This document shows, piece after piece, positions 44,180-55,400 of a stretch of DNA of 64,000 bases (its first letter is position 1; every line of letters starts with the position of its first letter). A program made the translations under genes and the position numbers. The stretch is from positions 2,046,001-2,110,000 of the forward strand of contig NC_070566.1 in NCBI RefSeq assembly GCF_026914185.1, given 5' to 3'. The notes beneath the pieces are model-generated. The model ran no database searches. It saw only the letters and a program-made list of their open reading frames with translations, and had not been told where the DNA came from. Origin of the DNA: Puccinia triticina. Lineage: Eukaryota > Basidiomycota > Pucciniomycetes > Pucciniales > Pucciniaceae.

Positions 44180-47100
44180 ATGGAGTCGATTCGCAACTTG
44201 GCAGTTTTAATATAGGGTCTCAAACTCTGACCAAGGAATCGACTGCTCTCCCCGAGACCCGCTCTCCTCTCAATTCATCCGTTTCTTCCGTCTCAACGCC
44301 TATCTCTGGAGTTTCGTCCCATTCTCTCAAAGAAAATCAAAGCGAAAAACATCAAGAAAATCGAAAAATCCGCAAAAACATCAGTCCGATTCCTTTCCGA
44401 TCTCCATTTCCTCATTTTTTGAATTCTTTTCCGTTAAACCCATCAAGAACATCGCGACGAGCTTCGGCATCTAGCGCAAGGACGGACATGCAGCGTGGGC
44501 TAACCGGAGGGGCGCTGAGTACAGAAGTAAGTCCCCTCCACAGTATGCATCTCCGGGTAGCTGCTACCGCATCATCGAAAACCCTACCTTGTGCCACACT
44601 CGTGAGCGTTCCGCAACATTCTGGCTCTGCTCCTAGGCTCCTGGTGGCGCGATCTTCCGACTCTCGTCTCCGCGACGAGAATAAACTAATCTCCAACTCT
44701 CGTCTCCGCGACAAGAATAAACTAGTTTCGCCTTTAACGGCCCTCTGCGACGAGGTTAAACTAGGCATGTCTGCAAAGACCCTCCGCAATGAGGCTAAAC
44801 TTCCGATCCTCTGCGACGAGGTTAAACTAGGCATGTCTGCAAAGACCCTCCGCAATGAGGCTAAACTTCCGATCCTCTGCGACGAGGTTAAACTAGGCAT
44901 GTCTGCAAAGACCCTCCGCAAAGAGGTGAAACTATCTACATCCGATCATATTCGTCTCCGCGATGAGTCTAAACTATTCTCTTGGAAATTGGCGTGCGAT
45001 GAAGGAGTGGTGGAGTTCGGTCCGCCGTGGGGGCAATTTGGAGTGAAAGTAAGTGCCTCCCAATATGCACCTCCGAGGCGTGATGCTCCGCAACTTTCGA
45101 AAACCCTACCACGCGCCACACTCGTGAGCCACACGCCTTGTCCCGGATTTTCTTTCTCAGAGAAGTCGGCGTTCGAGGACGGCGCGGAGCATCGGACTGG
45201 GCGTCTGCTGGTTGTCGGGTTGAGCCCTTCGGCTCAGCGGGTTCTCGTGGATTCCTGGCGAGAAGGAGGATTACTTTCTTTCGCTGCAAAGTACAAGCCC
45301 GTAGCGCGCAAGATCAAGCCAGTAAACAAACCAATGCCACAGGGACTCAACCCGCCGCTCCAGCGCCCCTCTCTCTCTCGCAATCCATATTGCGGACTTT
45401 CTCGGTCACTGGCGGGTCCTTTCATTCCGCGAGGCCGAGTCACGGAGGAGCGACTGGCGGTGGTGAATTTCGGCCCAGAAGGCTGGCTTTATCCGGACGA
45501 GCTGGAACTCATCAAAAATGTCCTGTCACTGCGTAACCGATCTATCGCCTTTACAGAGTCGGAGCGGGGCCTTTTGAAGGAGTCATACAGTCTCCCTTAT
45601 ATCATCCCCGTTGTGGAGCATGACCCTTGGCAAAAGAAGAAAATCCCTATTCCGGCGGCCAAGATGGACGAATACATTCGGCTCATCAGGGAACGCATCA
45701 GCACTGGTCTGTGCGAGCAATCTACGTCGAGCTACAGTAGCCCGGTTTTTTGTGTGGTCAAGAGTAACGGCAAATTGCGGATTGTCCACGATCTGCAGCC
45801 TCTCAACAAAGTCACGGTGCGGGACGCGGGGGTTCCGCCAGCTACGGAAGAGTTCGTAGAATCGTTTTCCGGCCGAGCCTGCTACGGGCTTGGGGACATC
45901 ATGGGCGGCTACGACGAGCGCGCACTCCATCCGATCTCCAGGCCACTCACTACCTTCGACACTCCCCTCAGAAGATTCCAGCTGACCCGGCTGCCGCAGG
46001 GGGCAACCAATTCGGTCGCCGTGTACCAGGCACAAATGGTCTGGATCCTCCAAGACGAGATTCCCGATCACGCCGGCATTTTTATCGACGATGGCGGGAT
46101 CAAGGGGCCGACTTCTGATTACGGGAATGTTTGTCTAGATTGGCACCCGGGAATCCGGCGCTTCATTTGGGAATACGCGGAGACTTTGGAGCAAATTCTG
46201 TTCAGGATCGAGGAGTCGGGGCTTACAGTCTCAGCGTCAAAACTCGCCGCATGCGTTCCCGCCTTAGAAATCGTGGGACACGTCGTCTGCAAGGAGGGAA
46301 GGCGCATGGCGAAAACGAAGGTCAATAAGATTCTTGCCTGGCCGACCCCGGTGAATGCAACGGAAGTGCGGGGTTTCTTGGGCGTGGTAGTGTACGTCAG
46401 GATTTTCATTCCTCACCTCTCCCAACTATGCCTGCCCCTCCGACGTCTGACGCGCAAGGACGCGGATTTTATTTGGACCGCGGATTGCGAGGAAGCGTTT
46501 GGGGGGTTAAAGCGATTGATTGGGCATGACATTGTACTTGTCAAGCTTGATTACGGGCCAGAGGCGGGAAAGATACGGCTGGCGGTCGACTCTAGCTTCC
46601 ACGCGGCGGGCGCGGTGCTCACTCAGGAAGATGCGAATGGAATGGACCGCCCCGCTCTCTACGAGTCGTTGTTGTTTTCCAAAGTCGAATCGCGGTACTC
46701 GCAATCCAAGCTCGAGCTGTGCGGCGTCGCCCGGATCCTCAAGAAACTCCAGACGGTACTCTGGGGTCAGCACTTTGAGTTGCTAGTCGACGCTCAGTCA
46801 TTGATTCAAATGGTCAACGCCCCGAGCCTCCCCAACGCGCCAATGACGCGTTGGGTGGCCTTCATACAGCTATTCTCCTTCGATATCATTCATCGGCCTG
46901 GCAAGTCTTTCACAATGCCGGACGGACTCTCACGGCGACCCCAAGGGGATGAAGAATCCGATCCTCCAGCCTCGGAATTCGACGAAGAGGCTCCCATTAT
47001 TAGACCTCTGGCCGCCTTCTCGGTTGACGTGGCTTCGGAGTACACCGGCTTTCAGGAGGGCTTTTGGAGGCAGCTGGAAGATTATCTCACAACGCTGGCG

Positions 47101-48312
47101 CGGCCCGTCGGAATGGACTCGGTAACTTTTCAGGCGTTAAGGAGGAAGGCTTCAGATTTCTTCGTTCAAGCCGGGCGCCTCATGAAGCGGGGTAGCCCGC
47201 TGCCGAGGATAGTCGTCACAATTCCTAGCAAGCAAAACGAGATCCTTCAGCGTTTACATGAGGACTTGGGCCACCGCGGGACGGCGGAGACTTATCGTCG
47301 CACGGCCGATCGTTTCTGGTGGCCGTCTCTAAAAAAAGCGGTTCAGTCCTGGTGTCGGAGTTGCGGAGCTTGCCAGAAGAGGGATCTGTGACGGCCGCTG
47401 GAGGTTCGTTACCCGACGGGCGAGGAGACACTGTTTGGACGGGTCTCCATGGACGTTGTGCACATCAAGGCCAGCGGTGCCAAGTATCTGATCGTCGCGC
47501 GCGACGACTTCTCCGGGTGGGTCGAGGCGAAATTCCTGAACAGCATCACGTCCGAGGCCGTAGCCGCTTTCTTGCAAGAGCACTGGACCATGCGATATGG
47601 TCTAGCGCGTTCCTATTCAACCGATGGTGGTTCGGAGTTTGGCGGAGCCTTGGCGGAAATGCTCAGGTCTTTGCCCGGTCAACATCGGGTCTCGACTCCG
47701 TACTACCCCGAGGCTCAAGGAATGGTCGAGCGCGGGCATGCGCCGCTCAAATCGGCTCTAGTCAAGTTAGCTGGGGAGTCCGGAAAGAACTGTCGGAAGT
47801 TCTTGCTGTTAGTTTTGTTCGCCGATCGTATTTCAACCAAGCGCACGACGGGCTACTCTCCCTACAAGTTGGTGTTTGGTCAACGCGCGGCACTTCCTAT
47901 AGATCTGGACATCGAATCGTTCCTTGGGGTCGATTGGGAGGGGGTGCGCAGCACCGCTGATTTGCTAGTAGCCCGCTCTCGACAACTTGAGCGCAGCGAA
48001 GAGGCGCGGGCCTTGGCGTATGAGCGAATGATGAAGTCTCGAGCTGAGTCCATCCGCTATTGGCAGGACAAGCATCCTAGTCGAATTTGCAGCCCTCTAG
48101 GCCCCGGTGACTTGGTTTTAGCGTATAACCGGTCCTTGGAGGTTCAGTGGGGGCAGCTCTTTGCCCACAAATGGAATGGACCCTATCGGATCGTTCAGCA
48201 GGTTCAGGGTGGATCTTACGTTTTGGCGGAACTCGACGGCACAGAGCTCAAGCGCCGTTTTGCGGCGGATCAGGTCAAGCGTTATTTTCCGCGCGGGGGC
48301 ATTTCAGACTAA
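44176..48312 (+). CDS. Gypsy-2 Pol (RT, RNase H, integrase), one in-frame TGA
   Basis: Pol starts with the ATG that overlaps the gag-pro stop (ATGA) and stays in one frame to 48312, broken only by TGA at 47389-47391. A ~1-kb linker (to about 45150) is low-complexity and contains repeat units B and C and a 66-bp tandem repeat. RT follows, with IVHDLQPLNKVT and FIDDGG (about 46080, the catalytic D-D). RNase H starts LAVDSSFHAAGAVL. The integrase zinc finger is H-x-H and C-x-x-C (GHRGTAETYRR ... CRSCGACQ); its core has VSMDVVH, STDGGSEFGG and MVERGH, the D-D-E triad. The TGA lies between zinc finger and core, so without readthrough the integrase is truncated. Confidence 0.88.
44527..44606 (+). 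repeat. Intron-like repeat unit B
   Basis: An 80-nt unit, GTAAGTCCCCTCCACAG ... CACACTCGTGAG, with hairpin CGGGTAGCTGCTACCG in the middle. It lies in the linker after gag-pro. The pol frame happens to be open through it. Confidence 0.85.
44743..44940 (+). repeat. 66-bp tandem repeat in the Pol linker (three copies)
   Basis: Copies start at 44743, 44809 and 44875 and encode LCDEVKLGMSAKTLRNEAKL (22 residues per unit). Each unit is itself two 11-residue half-units of the pattern L-R/C-D/N-E-x-K-L; weaker half-units (LRDENKL, LRDKNKL, LRDESKL) precede and follow. Copies 1 and 2 are identical and the third differs near its end. Confidence 0.9.
45049..45128 (+). repeat. Intron-like repeat unit C
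   Basis: An 80-nt unit, GTAAGTGCCTCCCAATATGC ... CACACTCGTGAG, very close to unit B in its second half (CGAAAACCCTACC). The mid hairpin is kept with altered bases on both arms (CGAGGC / GCTCCG). It lies just before the RT domain. Confidence 0.85.
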
Positions 48313-48314
48313 AA

Positions 48315-48392
48315 GTAAGTCCTCCCAATGTATGCACCATCCGGGTAGTCTGCTACCGTTTTTGTAAGCCCTACTTTAGCCACTGTCGTGAG
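48315..48392 (+). repeat. Intron-like repeat unit D
   Basis: A 78-nt unit, GTAAGTCCTCCCAATGTATG ... GTCGTGAG, starting 2 nt after the pol stop codon, with hairpin CGGGTAGTCTGCTACCG. Same ends as units A-C. Confidence 0.85.
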
Positions 48393-48475
48393 CCATCCGC
48401 GGGATCCCCCTTTTTTCTTCCCTTTTCTGGCGCAGGAAGACGCAGTCTAGGGACAGACTGCAAGTGGGTGGTGGA

Positions 48476-49227
48476 TGTGGTGGCCTAGCCGGTGCACGTT
48501 TCAGGATTCAGTAATAGGCGGCGCATGACTTCCGGACCTCAAGATTCGACCTTCAAGATCCTCTTTTCTCCTTCTTTTTTTCTTTTCTTCCACTTACTTC
48601 CCTTTTCTCCCCCCCCCCCCCCCTTCTTCTCTTTCTTGGTCCTAACACAGGGTTGTCTGTGGGTTTATTTCTGGTTTTTTGCTTCCTCTTTGCCTTTTGT
48701 CATGTTTATTTCTATGTCTCCTGATTCCCCTTTTATTTCTCATGGTTATTATTGGCGGTTTTCCGTTTCTTTTCTGGGTTCTGTTCCTTTGTCTCCTTCT
48801 CCTCTTTTTTTTTTGTTGTTGTTGTCTGTTTCTTTCCTTGTCTCTGTTGTCTGTGTTTTGTGCGCGCGCACGGCGCGCGAGGAGATGATGATATGGTTGT
48901 GACAGGCCTCCAGGAATCCAAGTTCCCGGCGAACTTGGAGGATAGGAGGCCATAGCATTCTGTTCTGATCCAAGGCAGAGGCTATCAGCAATTGATTCTT
49001 TTCGATCCAATACTTCCTCGATTCTTTTCCGATCCATTTTTTCCGATTCTGAGCGCGATACAGCCGCCAACGAAGATCCAACCTTCGTTGTACCCCCAAA
49101 ACCACTTTCCCCCCCCCAGCTATCACTTCGAATCCTTACGACTCATCCGGACCATCCGTGAGGGCAGTCACTCGACACCTTTTCCCCTCCCAGCGCTGCC
49201 GCCGGCCTAGCACCGAGCGGAGCTCCA
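48476..49227 (+). repeat. Gypsy-2 3' LTR
   Basis: About 752 bp, nearly identical to 40845-41595, preceded by the purine-rich tract ending at 48475. Confidence 0.92.
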
Positions 49228-49662
49228 TAATGGGCTAAGGAAGAAGCCCGGTGGGAGAGAGGCGGTGCGCTCGGCTTTCTTCTCCGGTTTCTCGGTTTTT
49301 GCGGTCTTTGGATCAGCGGACTTGGTGGTATCCGGGTAGTTGTCGACTAGTTTAGCGGCTGGCACGGGAGCAGACACTAAAGTCGGGGTAATGAGATAAA
49401 ATGGCAGAAATGTTTTTTAGTGTTTTAGTTTTTATGTATTTTGTATGTATTTCACTATTTTTATCTCTATTGCACAATAAGTCAGAAACAAGAAAAAAGA
49501 CTCGTACTTGTTTAGTGGATTTAATGGGTTTTTATGTAAAATTTGAAGTACTGACGGCAAAAATCTGGGGATAATTGCTAAAAATAAGGAAAAAACTCAG
49601 CAAAAAGTCAGTTTAATCTTTGGCAGGTACTCTGGGTAAAAAAACACGATGAGGCCCCCAAA
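49228..49662 (-). other. Gypsy-1 5' leader, LTR-proximal part
   Basis: No ORF. This AT-rich leader lies between the Gypsy-1 5' LTR and the Gypsy-2 insertion. In element orientation the LTR is followed by TTTGGGGGCCTCATCG, the candidate primer-binding region; the primer tRNA was not identified. Confidence 0.6.
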
Positions 49663-50660
49663 TGACAGCTCTGTTTATGAAGCTTAGGGCAAAAAAACCC
49701 GTCAAAATAAGGGTTTTGGGCCCTAGCACTATAACTGTGCTGATGTAAACACTGGTAATATAAATTACCAAGCTTGTTACGTGGCAAATATGGCCACTAC
49801 AAGGGTTTAAACACTCTGTAACAGAGGAAGGATTAATTATGTAATTAATAATATGTAATTATTAATTACAGGGAATTAATTTGGCGTAAAAGTAGGTGGT
49901 AAGCGCTTAAACTGATTGGCTGCTTGACAGAGGCGGAGGTCTTACGGCAACTACTTATAAGGATAAAGCTTTAAATATGCTAATAAGGGATTTTTGATAA
50001 TTTAAAGGGTTTAATCCAGTGGATTTTACGTGCTGGGGATGGTTTTTAAAGGGAAAAGGGGCTACAATAGTAGCAGAGGAGAATATTCACAGTAACTTAC
50101 AGTTTGTAGGCGGTGAATGGTCTGGGGGATCTTTTCCTGAGGGCCAAATAGGCCTGATCTATTTATAGAGGGGACTTCAGTGGGCGTAAACACTGAGTCC
50201 TTTTCTCCCTATGGGAGTATCCAGGGGTGTAGCCGTGAAAAGGGCTTGGCTGTGGGTAATTTAATTGTATTGTAATAGACTAATTTCCCTGACTCTGTCA
50301 CATGACATGTTTATAACCAATTGTCATGTGAAAGAGCTTCAGTAGAAGTCTACATAATACTTTCACGGGGTATTTTTACACGAGTAATATTACTCATTAA
50401 TGTACAACAGTTTAATTTTATGTACACTGCTTGTTTTACTAAATTTATGTATGTAATACTATTTTTGGGCGCTTTCTGGGGCCAATTCTTATTTATACAA
50501 TTAGTACATGAAGGAGTAGGAATAAGGGGGTACTTTAAGTGGGTGACCCCCCTTACTTTATGATGAGGAATCTGATTCTGCAATAATAATTTAGTAATAA
50601 TTATTATTTACTTAAGTTATTGCAGTCTTTTGGATACTTGTTGTATCTCTAAGGCTGACA
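49663..50660 (-). repeat. Gypsy-1 5' LTR (intact)
   Basis: A 998-bp LTR, TGTCAGCC...AGCTGTCA in element orientation. It is the uninterrupted reference that reveals the Helitron in the other LTR. AAAAT target duplication follows at 50661-50665. Confidence 0.95.
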
Positions 50661-50665
50661 AAAAT

Positions 50666-51326
50666 TTTCTGACTTTTCAAAGCCTCACTCTTGAAAAAAG
50701 TGGCCAAAAAGTTCTTAAGAATTTATATACATATATATCATGATGTTTCAATAAATCATTTGGATTTTTTTTATTTTGGCATGGGGGAACATGAGTTCCA
50801 GGTCCCCAAATGACTGTAGTATGTACTTGTATTGTCTCTTAAATGGTTTTTTCAGCATACAAGAAAGCTTCAAAAAACTCCCAAAAAATACTCAGAGGAC
50901 AATAAAAACCCTTTCTATTGATTTGTCAAAAAAAAGCTTGAAAAAGTGGCTTCCTTCACTTGCAGTGCGCAAATTTTTTGGAACTGCGCGCACTGCACAG
51001 TGCACCAAGATGTTTTTTGGATACTCTGGAGTATCTCCTTGTGAACCCCCCTCATGTCTCATCAATGGATTGTGCCAAAAACTATTTGCAAAGGTTTGAT
51101 TGTCTAAGTATGTTGTGATGAGTACATATATTTACATTTTCATATACATGGAGAAATTCACTTCAGAACAAGTGCAAGAAAACAGTTTTGGAAATTCTGT
51201 AATTCAGAGTAATCCTTCCGATCTTTCCTTCAGCCCTCATGTTCCATCTCCGAGGATAGCATGAAACAGGCATGATCTGATTGATCTCAGTGTTTCTTGC
51301 TACCATCTGGGGCGTGGCAGTGCTTC
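50666..51326. other. Gene-free spacer
   Basis: AT-rich; no gene supported. The right part is the 3' flank of the next minus-strand gene. Confidence 0.45.
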
Positions 51327-51803
51327 TTAACCCAGGATATTTGGACATCGCCCTATGGTGAAAAATAGACGCGCCAATATTTTGATCAGCTGTTGGCAGC
51401 AGAGAAGATTCAGTCCGGCAGATTGAAAACCTAAGTATAAGAGGGTTGCACAACACCATCTGTCTTCCAGTGGGCGGCCGTCAGTCGAAATGCCATCGCA
51501 GGTAACGGCTCCATTGGATGCCGGTTTGGCCCGGGATACTGGATGACCAATTGATTGGGGGGTTCGAACATAGCACTCAGTATCAATATCTGGTTGTTCA
51601 CGCAGTGCGCAATAGGGCTTACATTGGTAATCACTGGGTATAGAGTCAGGGATTATGGGACCGATGCTATACATTGTGCTCCCACAATACCCAACGCCCT
51701 TTTTAACTAGAGCTCCTTCGCGGCAACTAAACACTACCGAATAAGCAGCTTGACTCTGCATCAAGAGCAGTGCACAAACGCTGAGAAGGGTCAAAGACTG
51801 CAT
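51327..51803 (-). CDS. Small cysteine-rich secreted protein, effector candidate
   Basis: A 158-residue frame starts MQSLTLLSVCALLLMQSQAA, a clear signal peptide with cleavage likely after SQAA. The mature part has about a dozen cysteines (SCREGALVKKGVGYC, QCKPYCAL, ECYVR, VTCDGISTDG, RWCCATL, LLCCQQ, RCPN). The CREGA...GYC and CDGI-x-TDG...WCC pattern resembles small secreted protein families I associate with cereal rusts. No enzymatic motif is seen, so an extracellular or host-delivered role is inference. The C-terminus after WCC is less cysteine-ordered, and a 3' intron cannot be excluded. Confidence 0.7.
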   Translation of the reverse strand: MQSLTLLSVCALLLMQSQAAYSVVFSCREGALVKKGVGYCGSTMYSIGPIIPDSIPSDYQCKPYCALREQPDIDTECYVRTPQSIGHPVSRAKPASNGAVTCDGISTDGRPLEDRWCCATLLYLGFQSAGLNLLCCQQLIKILARLFFTIGRCPNILG

Positions 51804-52458
51804 GGGTATGACGGAAGTAATAAAGGTGGATCTTGATAAAGGTTGATCTTGACAGTGGAGATACTAAGCAATTTTCAGTAGCAGAGCAAAATATGTGTGC
51901 TGGATGATGAATGATGGATGAAGGAATTCAGATTGCGAACGGGAGCAGTTGATAAGCGTGAGTCCTGAAGGGGGTAATATTAAATAACTAGACGATTACC
52001 TGTTCTTGATCAGGGCCTAAGTTGAGGAATATGTATGATGAAGACTGCTTCAACCGCAAGGCTTATTCTGCCTCTCGCCTAGCATAGCAAAGTTTATCTG
52101 TAGGAAGGCCCGGGCAGGGGCTTGGAGACAGAGACCCTGTTTGGAGGCCGCTTTGAACACCAGAGATGCAAGTGCCCTTGACCTGAAGGGTCAACGGTAA
52201 CCTGACGCCTTGCCCGCGCTGTCTGTCGGCCAGAGTGCGCGGGATGCAGGGCCGCTCATCTGACAAATCACTTTCCAAACCATCTCAATGATGCTTGTTT
52301 TTTGAATCGCTATCGTGCCAATTTATCAGCAGTAGAACAAAATTAGAGTTACAGCCGCAGAAGAGAACGAAGCATCCACTGGTATGTGGGGTAGTTTAGA
52401 TTTGTGGCAAAGCGTTATTCATGAAGTTCGAAGTAAGTTTCGGAATCCAGCGGCTTAT
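51804..52458. other. Intergenic, promoter side of the secreted protein
   Basis: No gene supported. It holds the upstream region of the secreted protein and the 3' flank of the coiled-coil gene. A more GC-rich block is present at 52080-52260, without features I can name. Confidence 0.45.
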
Positions 52459-55400
52459 TCATGCCTTCTTCTTAGTCAAAGTCGAGTTAGACTTTGATTT
52501 TTTCCCTTTCGTAGGCTTCTTTTCATCATCCCCCTGCCCAAAGGAAACAAGTTAATGCCGTAGCTTTCGATCAGCAGAGGTGGCTTTTTTGAGGAAGACA
52601 TTCACCCTGCGTTTCCTTGTCGAAGAAGATTCGTCTGTCTTGGGAGCTGAGGGCCGCGACATTTGATCGTTGTACTCCGAACTTGAGAAGATTTCTTCTA
52701 AGCTAGGTTTCCCTGTATGGAGTGATAGAAAGATCAGCATGTGACCGAATGTTGACCAAGCATTCGATGGAAAGAACCTTTGGATTTTGCCAATTCTGCG
52801 GAGATAGCCAGTAAACGACTTTCGCTGTCGCCTAGCTGTTTTGCTAGTCGTTTCTTTTCGTTGCCTATCGATGGAATGGTCGTTAGAGCTTATCCCAAAG
52901 CTGGAGAAGACAGGTCACAACTTACTCGCATTCATCAACATCTGGCAGCGTTCAGGTAACTCTCAGCTATGAAATGTGAGCAGCGGTAGTATGCAAATGA
53001 AATCTACTTACAGTTTCGTACTTGCGCTCTAAAGTAGCCACCGCCTTCTCCCTTGCCGCGGACGCCTGGAAAGTAGACCTAAATCAGCGTCAAGAAAAAA
53101 CAAGCCAAAAGAATCCCAGGAAAAGGAAACACCTAACTGCTTGCTTTCGTGATTCCGAAGCTTGTTTCTCCGTTTCATGAAGTATCTCCGCTGCAGTGGA
53201 GACTTGAGCAGCGTGTGAAGTTTTGAGATCCATCATTTCAATCTTAGAACGCTCGAGTTCTTCTTTCGTGGCCTTCAAGCTTTCTTGGAGGCTCGCTTCT
53301 TCTTTTTCCTGGCGAGGCAAAAGAAGTTGGAGTTCAGATTTTATCGAAGAACAGAAAGAGAAGAAGCTGTTGCGTCCACCCCCACCAGCTCACATGTTTT
53401 TCCACCAGGGCGTTCAGGCCTTTAGATTCCTCTAGCATACTTATGTATCTCTTTTCACTCTCCAGGCGCGCGTTCTGAAGCTGGTCGAATTCTTCCCGTT
53501 TTTGTATTTGTTGGCTCACTGTTTCATTGAGCCGGTTGATTGCTTCCATCGAGTGGCGCAATTCTCCGGCCATTTGGGCTTCAGAATTTTTGACGCCAAG
53601 ATCAGCAACTTGTTCCTGGAGCTTATTAATTTCGTAATTCTGGTAATAGACTTTATTGTATTAGCGCATGTGCAAAGTGAAATCGGTGATAAGATGCCTA
53701 CCAGAACATTTTGAGTGGCGTGAGCTTCGTTCAAGTTTTCCCGAAGAACATGAGCCTGACCCGTGAGCACGTTTTCTCGGCTCCTTGAGTCTTCCCATTT
53801 ATCTTGCGTACAGTCTAATCGACTTTGAAGTTCTTTGTTGGTGTTTCCCAGTTGTTCGGCGCCCGCTAAGAGTCCTTCTACCTTTTCCTTGAGTTGAGCT
53901 TCGGATCCTGCTGCTATAAGCAGTTGATCTTCCTTCGAAGAAATATCCTTTCGAATCAAGCTATTTTCTCGCCTCATGTCGTCCAAGTCGGCTCCGGCCT
54001 TTTGGATTGTCTCTTTTAGCACTAGAGTCTCGCGATACAACTGCCTAGCTGAGTCCGAATCCTGAGTCGAAATGTGCATCATTTCTTCTTGTTTGGATTC
54101 CAAGTTCTCGATCTTCAGGTGACATTCGGATACATGTAAATTGGTGCAAGCCTTTTGGTTTGCTAGCGCTAAGTTCTTCTGTTCAATTTGATCGATTTGC
54201 TGTTTCAATACGACAAGCTCCAAATTGCTGGACTTGTTGGCCGCTTCACAAGCTTGGAGTCCGCAAATAACCGATTCTTGATCTCGTAATCTCACGTTTA
54301 AGCTGTCAGCATCCTGGTTTGCCCGGTTAAGAAGGTTTTGATGGCGGCACAATTCTTCCGATAAAGCGACGTATTGATTTTTCAATGACATCTTATCAGC
54401 ATCAATTTTCGATTTGCTCTCCTCCAACTTGAAATTTTCTTTCGCAAGTCGCGTTGTCAGCTCTTCCAAATGACATCGTTGAGCTTCAGCGCGGCTTAGG
54501 TTATTGCTAGCACACATACAAAAAGAGATAAGTCAACGGAAATGGTCTTGAGAAAATGGCAGTGAACATTTAATGGCGCACTTCAAATTGGACGACTCCT
54601 GTCTATGCTTCGCATTGCTGTGAAAATGAATGAAGTATTAGTTGATCTTGCTACGAAGTCAGACAAGAGATATATTCCTTACTCTTGCCTCTCGGTGTCC
54701 AAAGATCGTTCCGCCTGCTCTAATCTAACACAATTACATAAAACATCAGATCAATGAAAGCGCACAGGAGTTTAAAGCTTGACTCACTTCAGCTTGGAGG
54801 CTTCCAACTCCTTGGATAGTTCCGTGAAGACTTGGTTTTGGGAAGCTATCCGTCTTTCCAAGGTTTGGATTTTGGTATGAAGTTGCTCTTCCTTTATTTT
54901 TTGAAATAAGATACCCTCGAAATCAGTGATCCATCAATTTGAAACCGAAAATCACAATGAAAAAGCTTTCTCACTTCCAAACAATATTTCTCATCCAAAC
55001 GGCCCAAAATCAACTCGGTTCTTTTTTGAACAGTCGTTTCTGGAAAGGACTCGTAGGTAAGAAATGATTTTATCAAGCTCTGATGGACGCATGTGGGACT
55101 CACGAATGTTCTGAGATTTCTCCCGCCAGCTTTCCTCCATTTGAGCCATATGAATCGATTGATGACCACTGAAATTCTCAAGTTCCACTTCATAGCGGGA
55201 TATTTCGAGCAAATAGATGCGCGATTTACTTGCCTGTTTGAATTCATTACATGGGCGAAGAAAATTACTCACATATCCTTTGAGACATTTCCGTCACTTG
55301 GCCGCTTTTGTCTTCAAGCTTTGGAATAATTCATTAATTATTGCAAATCGTGCATACATATTGCCTTTGGTAAAACCCACTAACCTCCTTGCGCAGAATT

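Larger units (their letters stand above)
40845..49227 (+). mobile_element. Gypsy-2: LTR retrotransposon inserted in the Gypsy-1 leader
   Basis: The ~751-bp LTRs (TGTGGTGGCC...GAGCTCCA) at 40845-41595 and 48476-49227 differ only by substitutions near 40866 and 41088 and by poly-C length. PBS matches tRNA-Tyr. A polypurine-like tract AAGTGGGTGGTGGA ends at 48475. Domain order Gag, protease, RT, RNase H, integrase is Gypsy order. No exact 5-bp target duplication is found (TACGG left, TAATG right). It carries four intron-like repeat units, described separately. Confidence 0.93.
30708..50660 (-). mobile_element. Gypsy-1: chromodomain LTR retrotransposon with nested Gypsy-2 and Helitron
   Basis: The outer LTR ends (TGTCAGCC...AGCTGTCA in element orientation) are flanked by a 5-bp AAAAT duplication at 30703-30707 and 50661-50665, so the whole 19,953-bp block is one insertion that later received two others. 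Removing Gypsy-2 (40845-49227) and the Helitron (31534-34105) leaves an element of about 9.0 kb. The two LTRs differ by a 3-bp indel (GAT near 50156) and one or two substitutions, so it is young. A polypurine tract (AGAGGGGGCAAG, minus strand) precedes the 3' LTR. Confidence 0.95.

Noticed and set aside
44412..44921. 169-codon antisense frame with repeated FADMPSLTSSQR
   Set aside because: Mirror of the 66-bp tandem repeat in the sense Pol linker.
51163..51459. 98-codon frame overlapping the 3' end of the secreted protein gene
   Set aside because: No signal peptide or family pattern; different frame from the cysteine-rich protein.
52063..52278. 71-codon frame in the GC-richer block
   Set aside because: No homology pattern, no splice context, not contiguous with neighbours.
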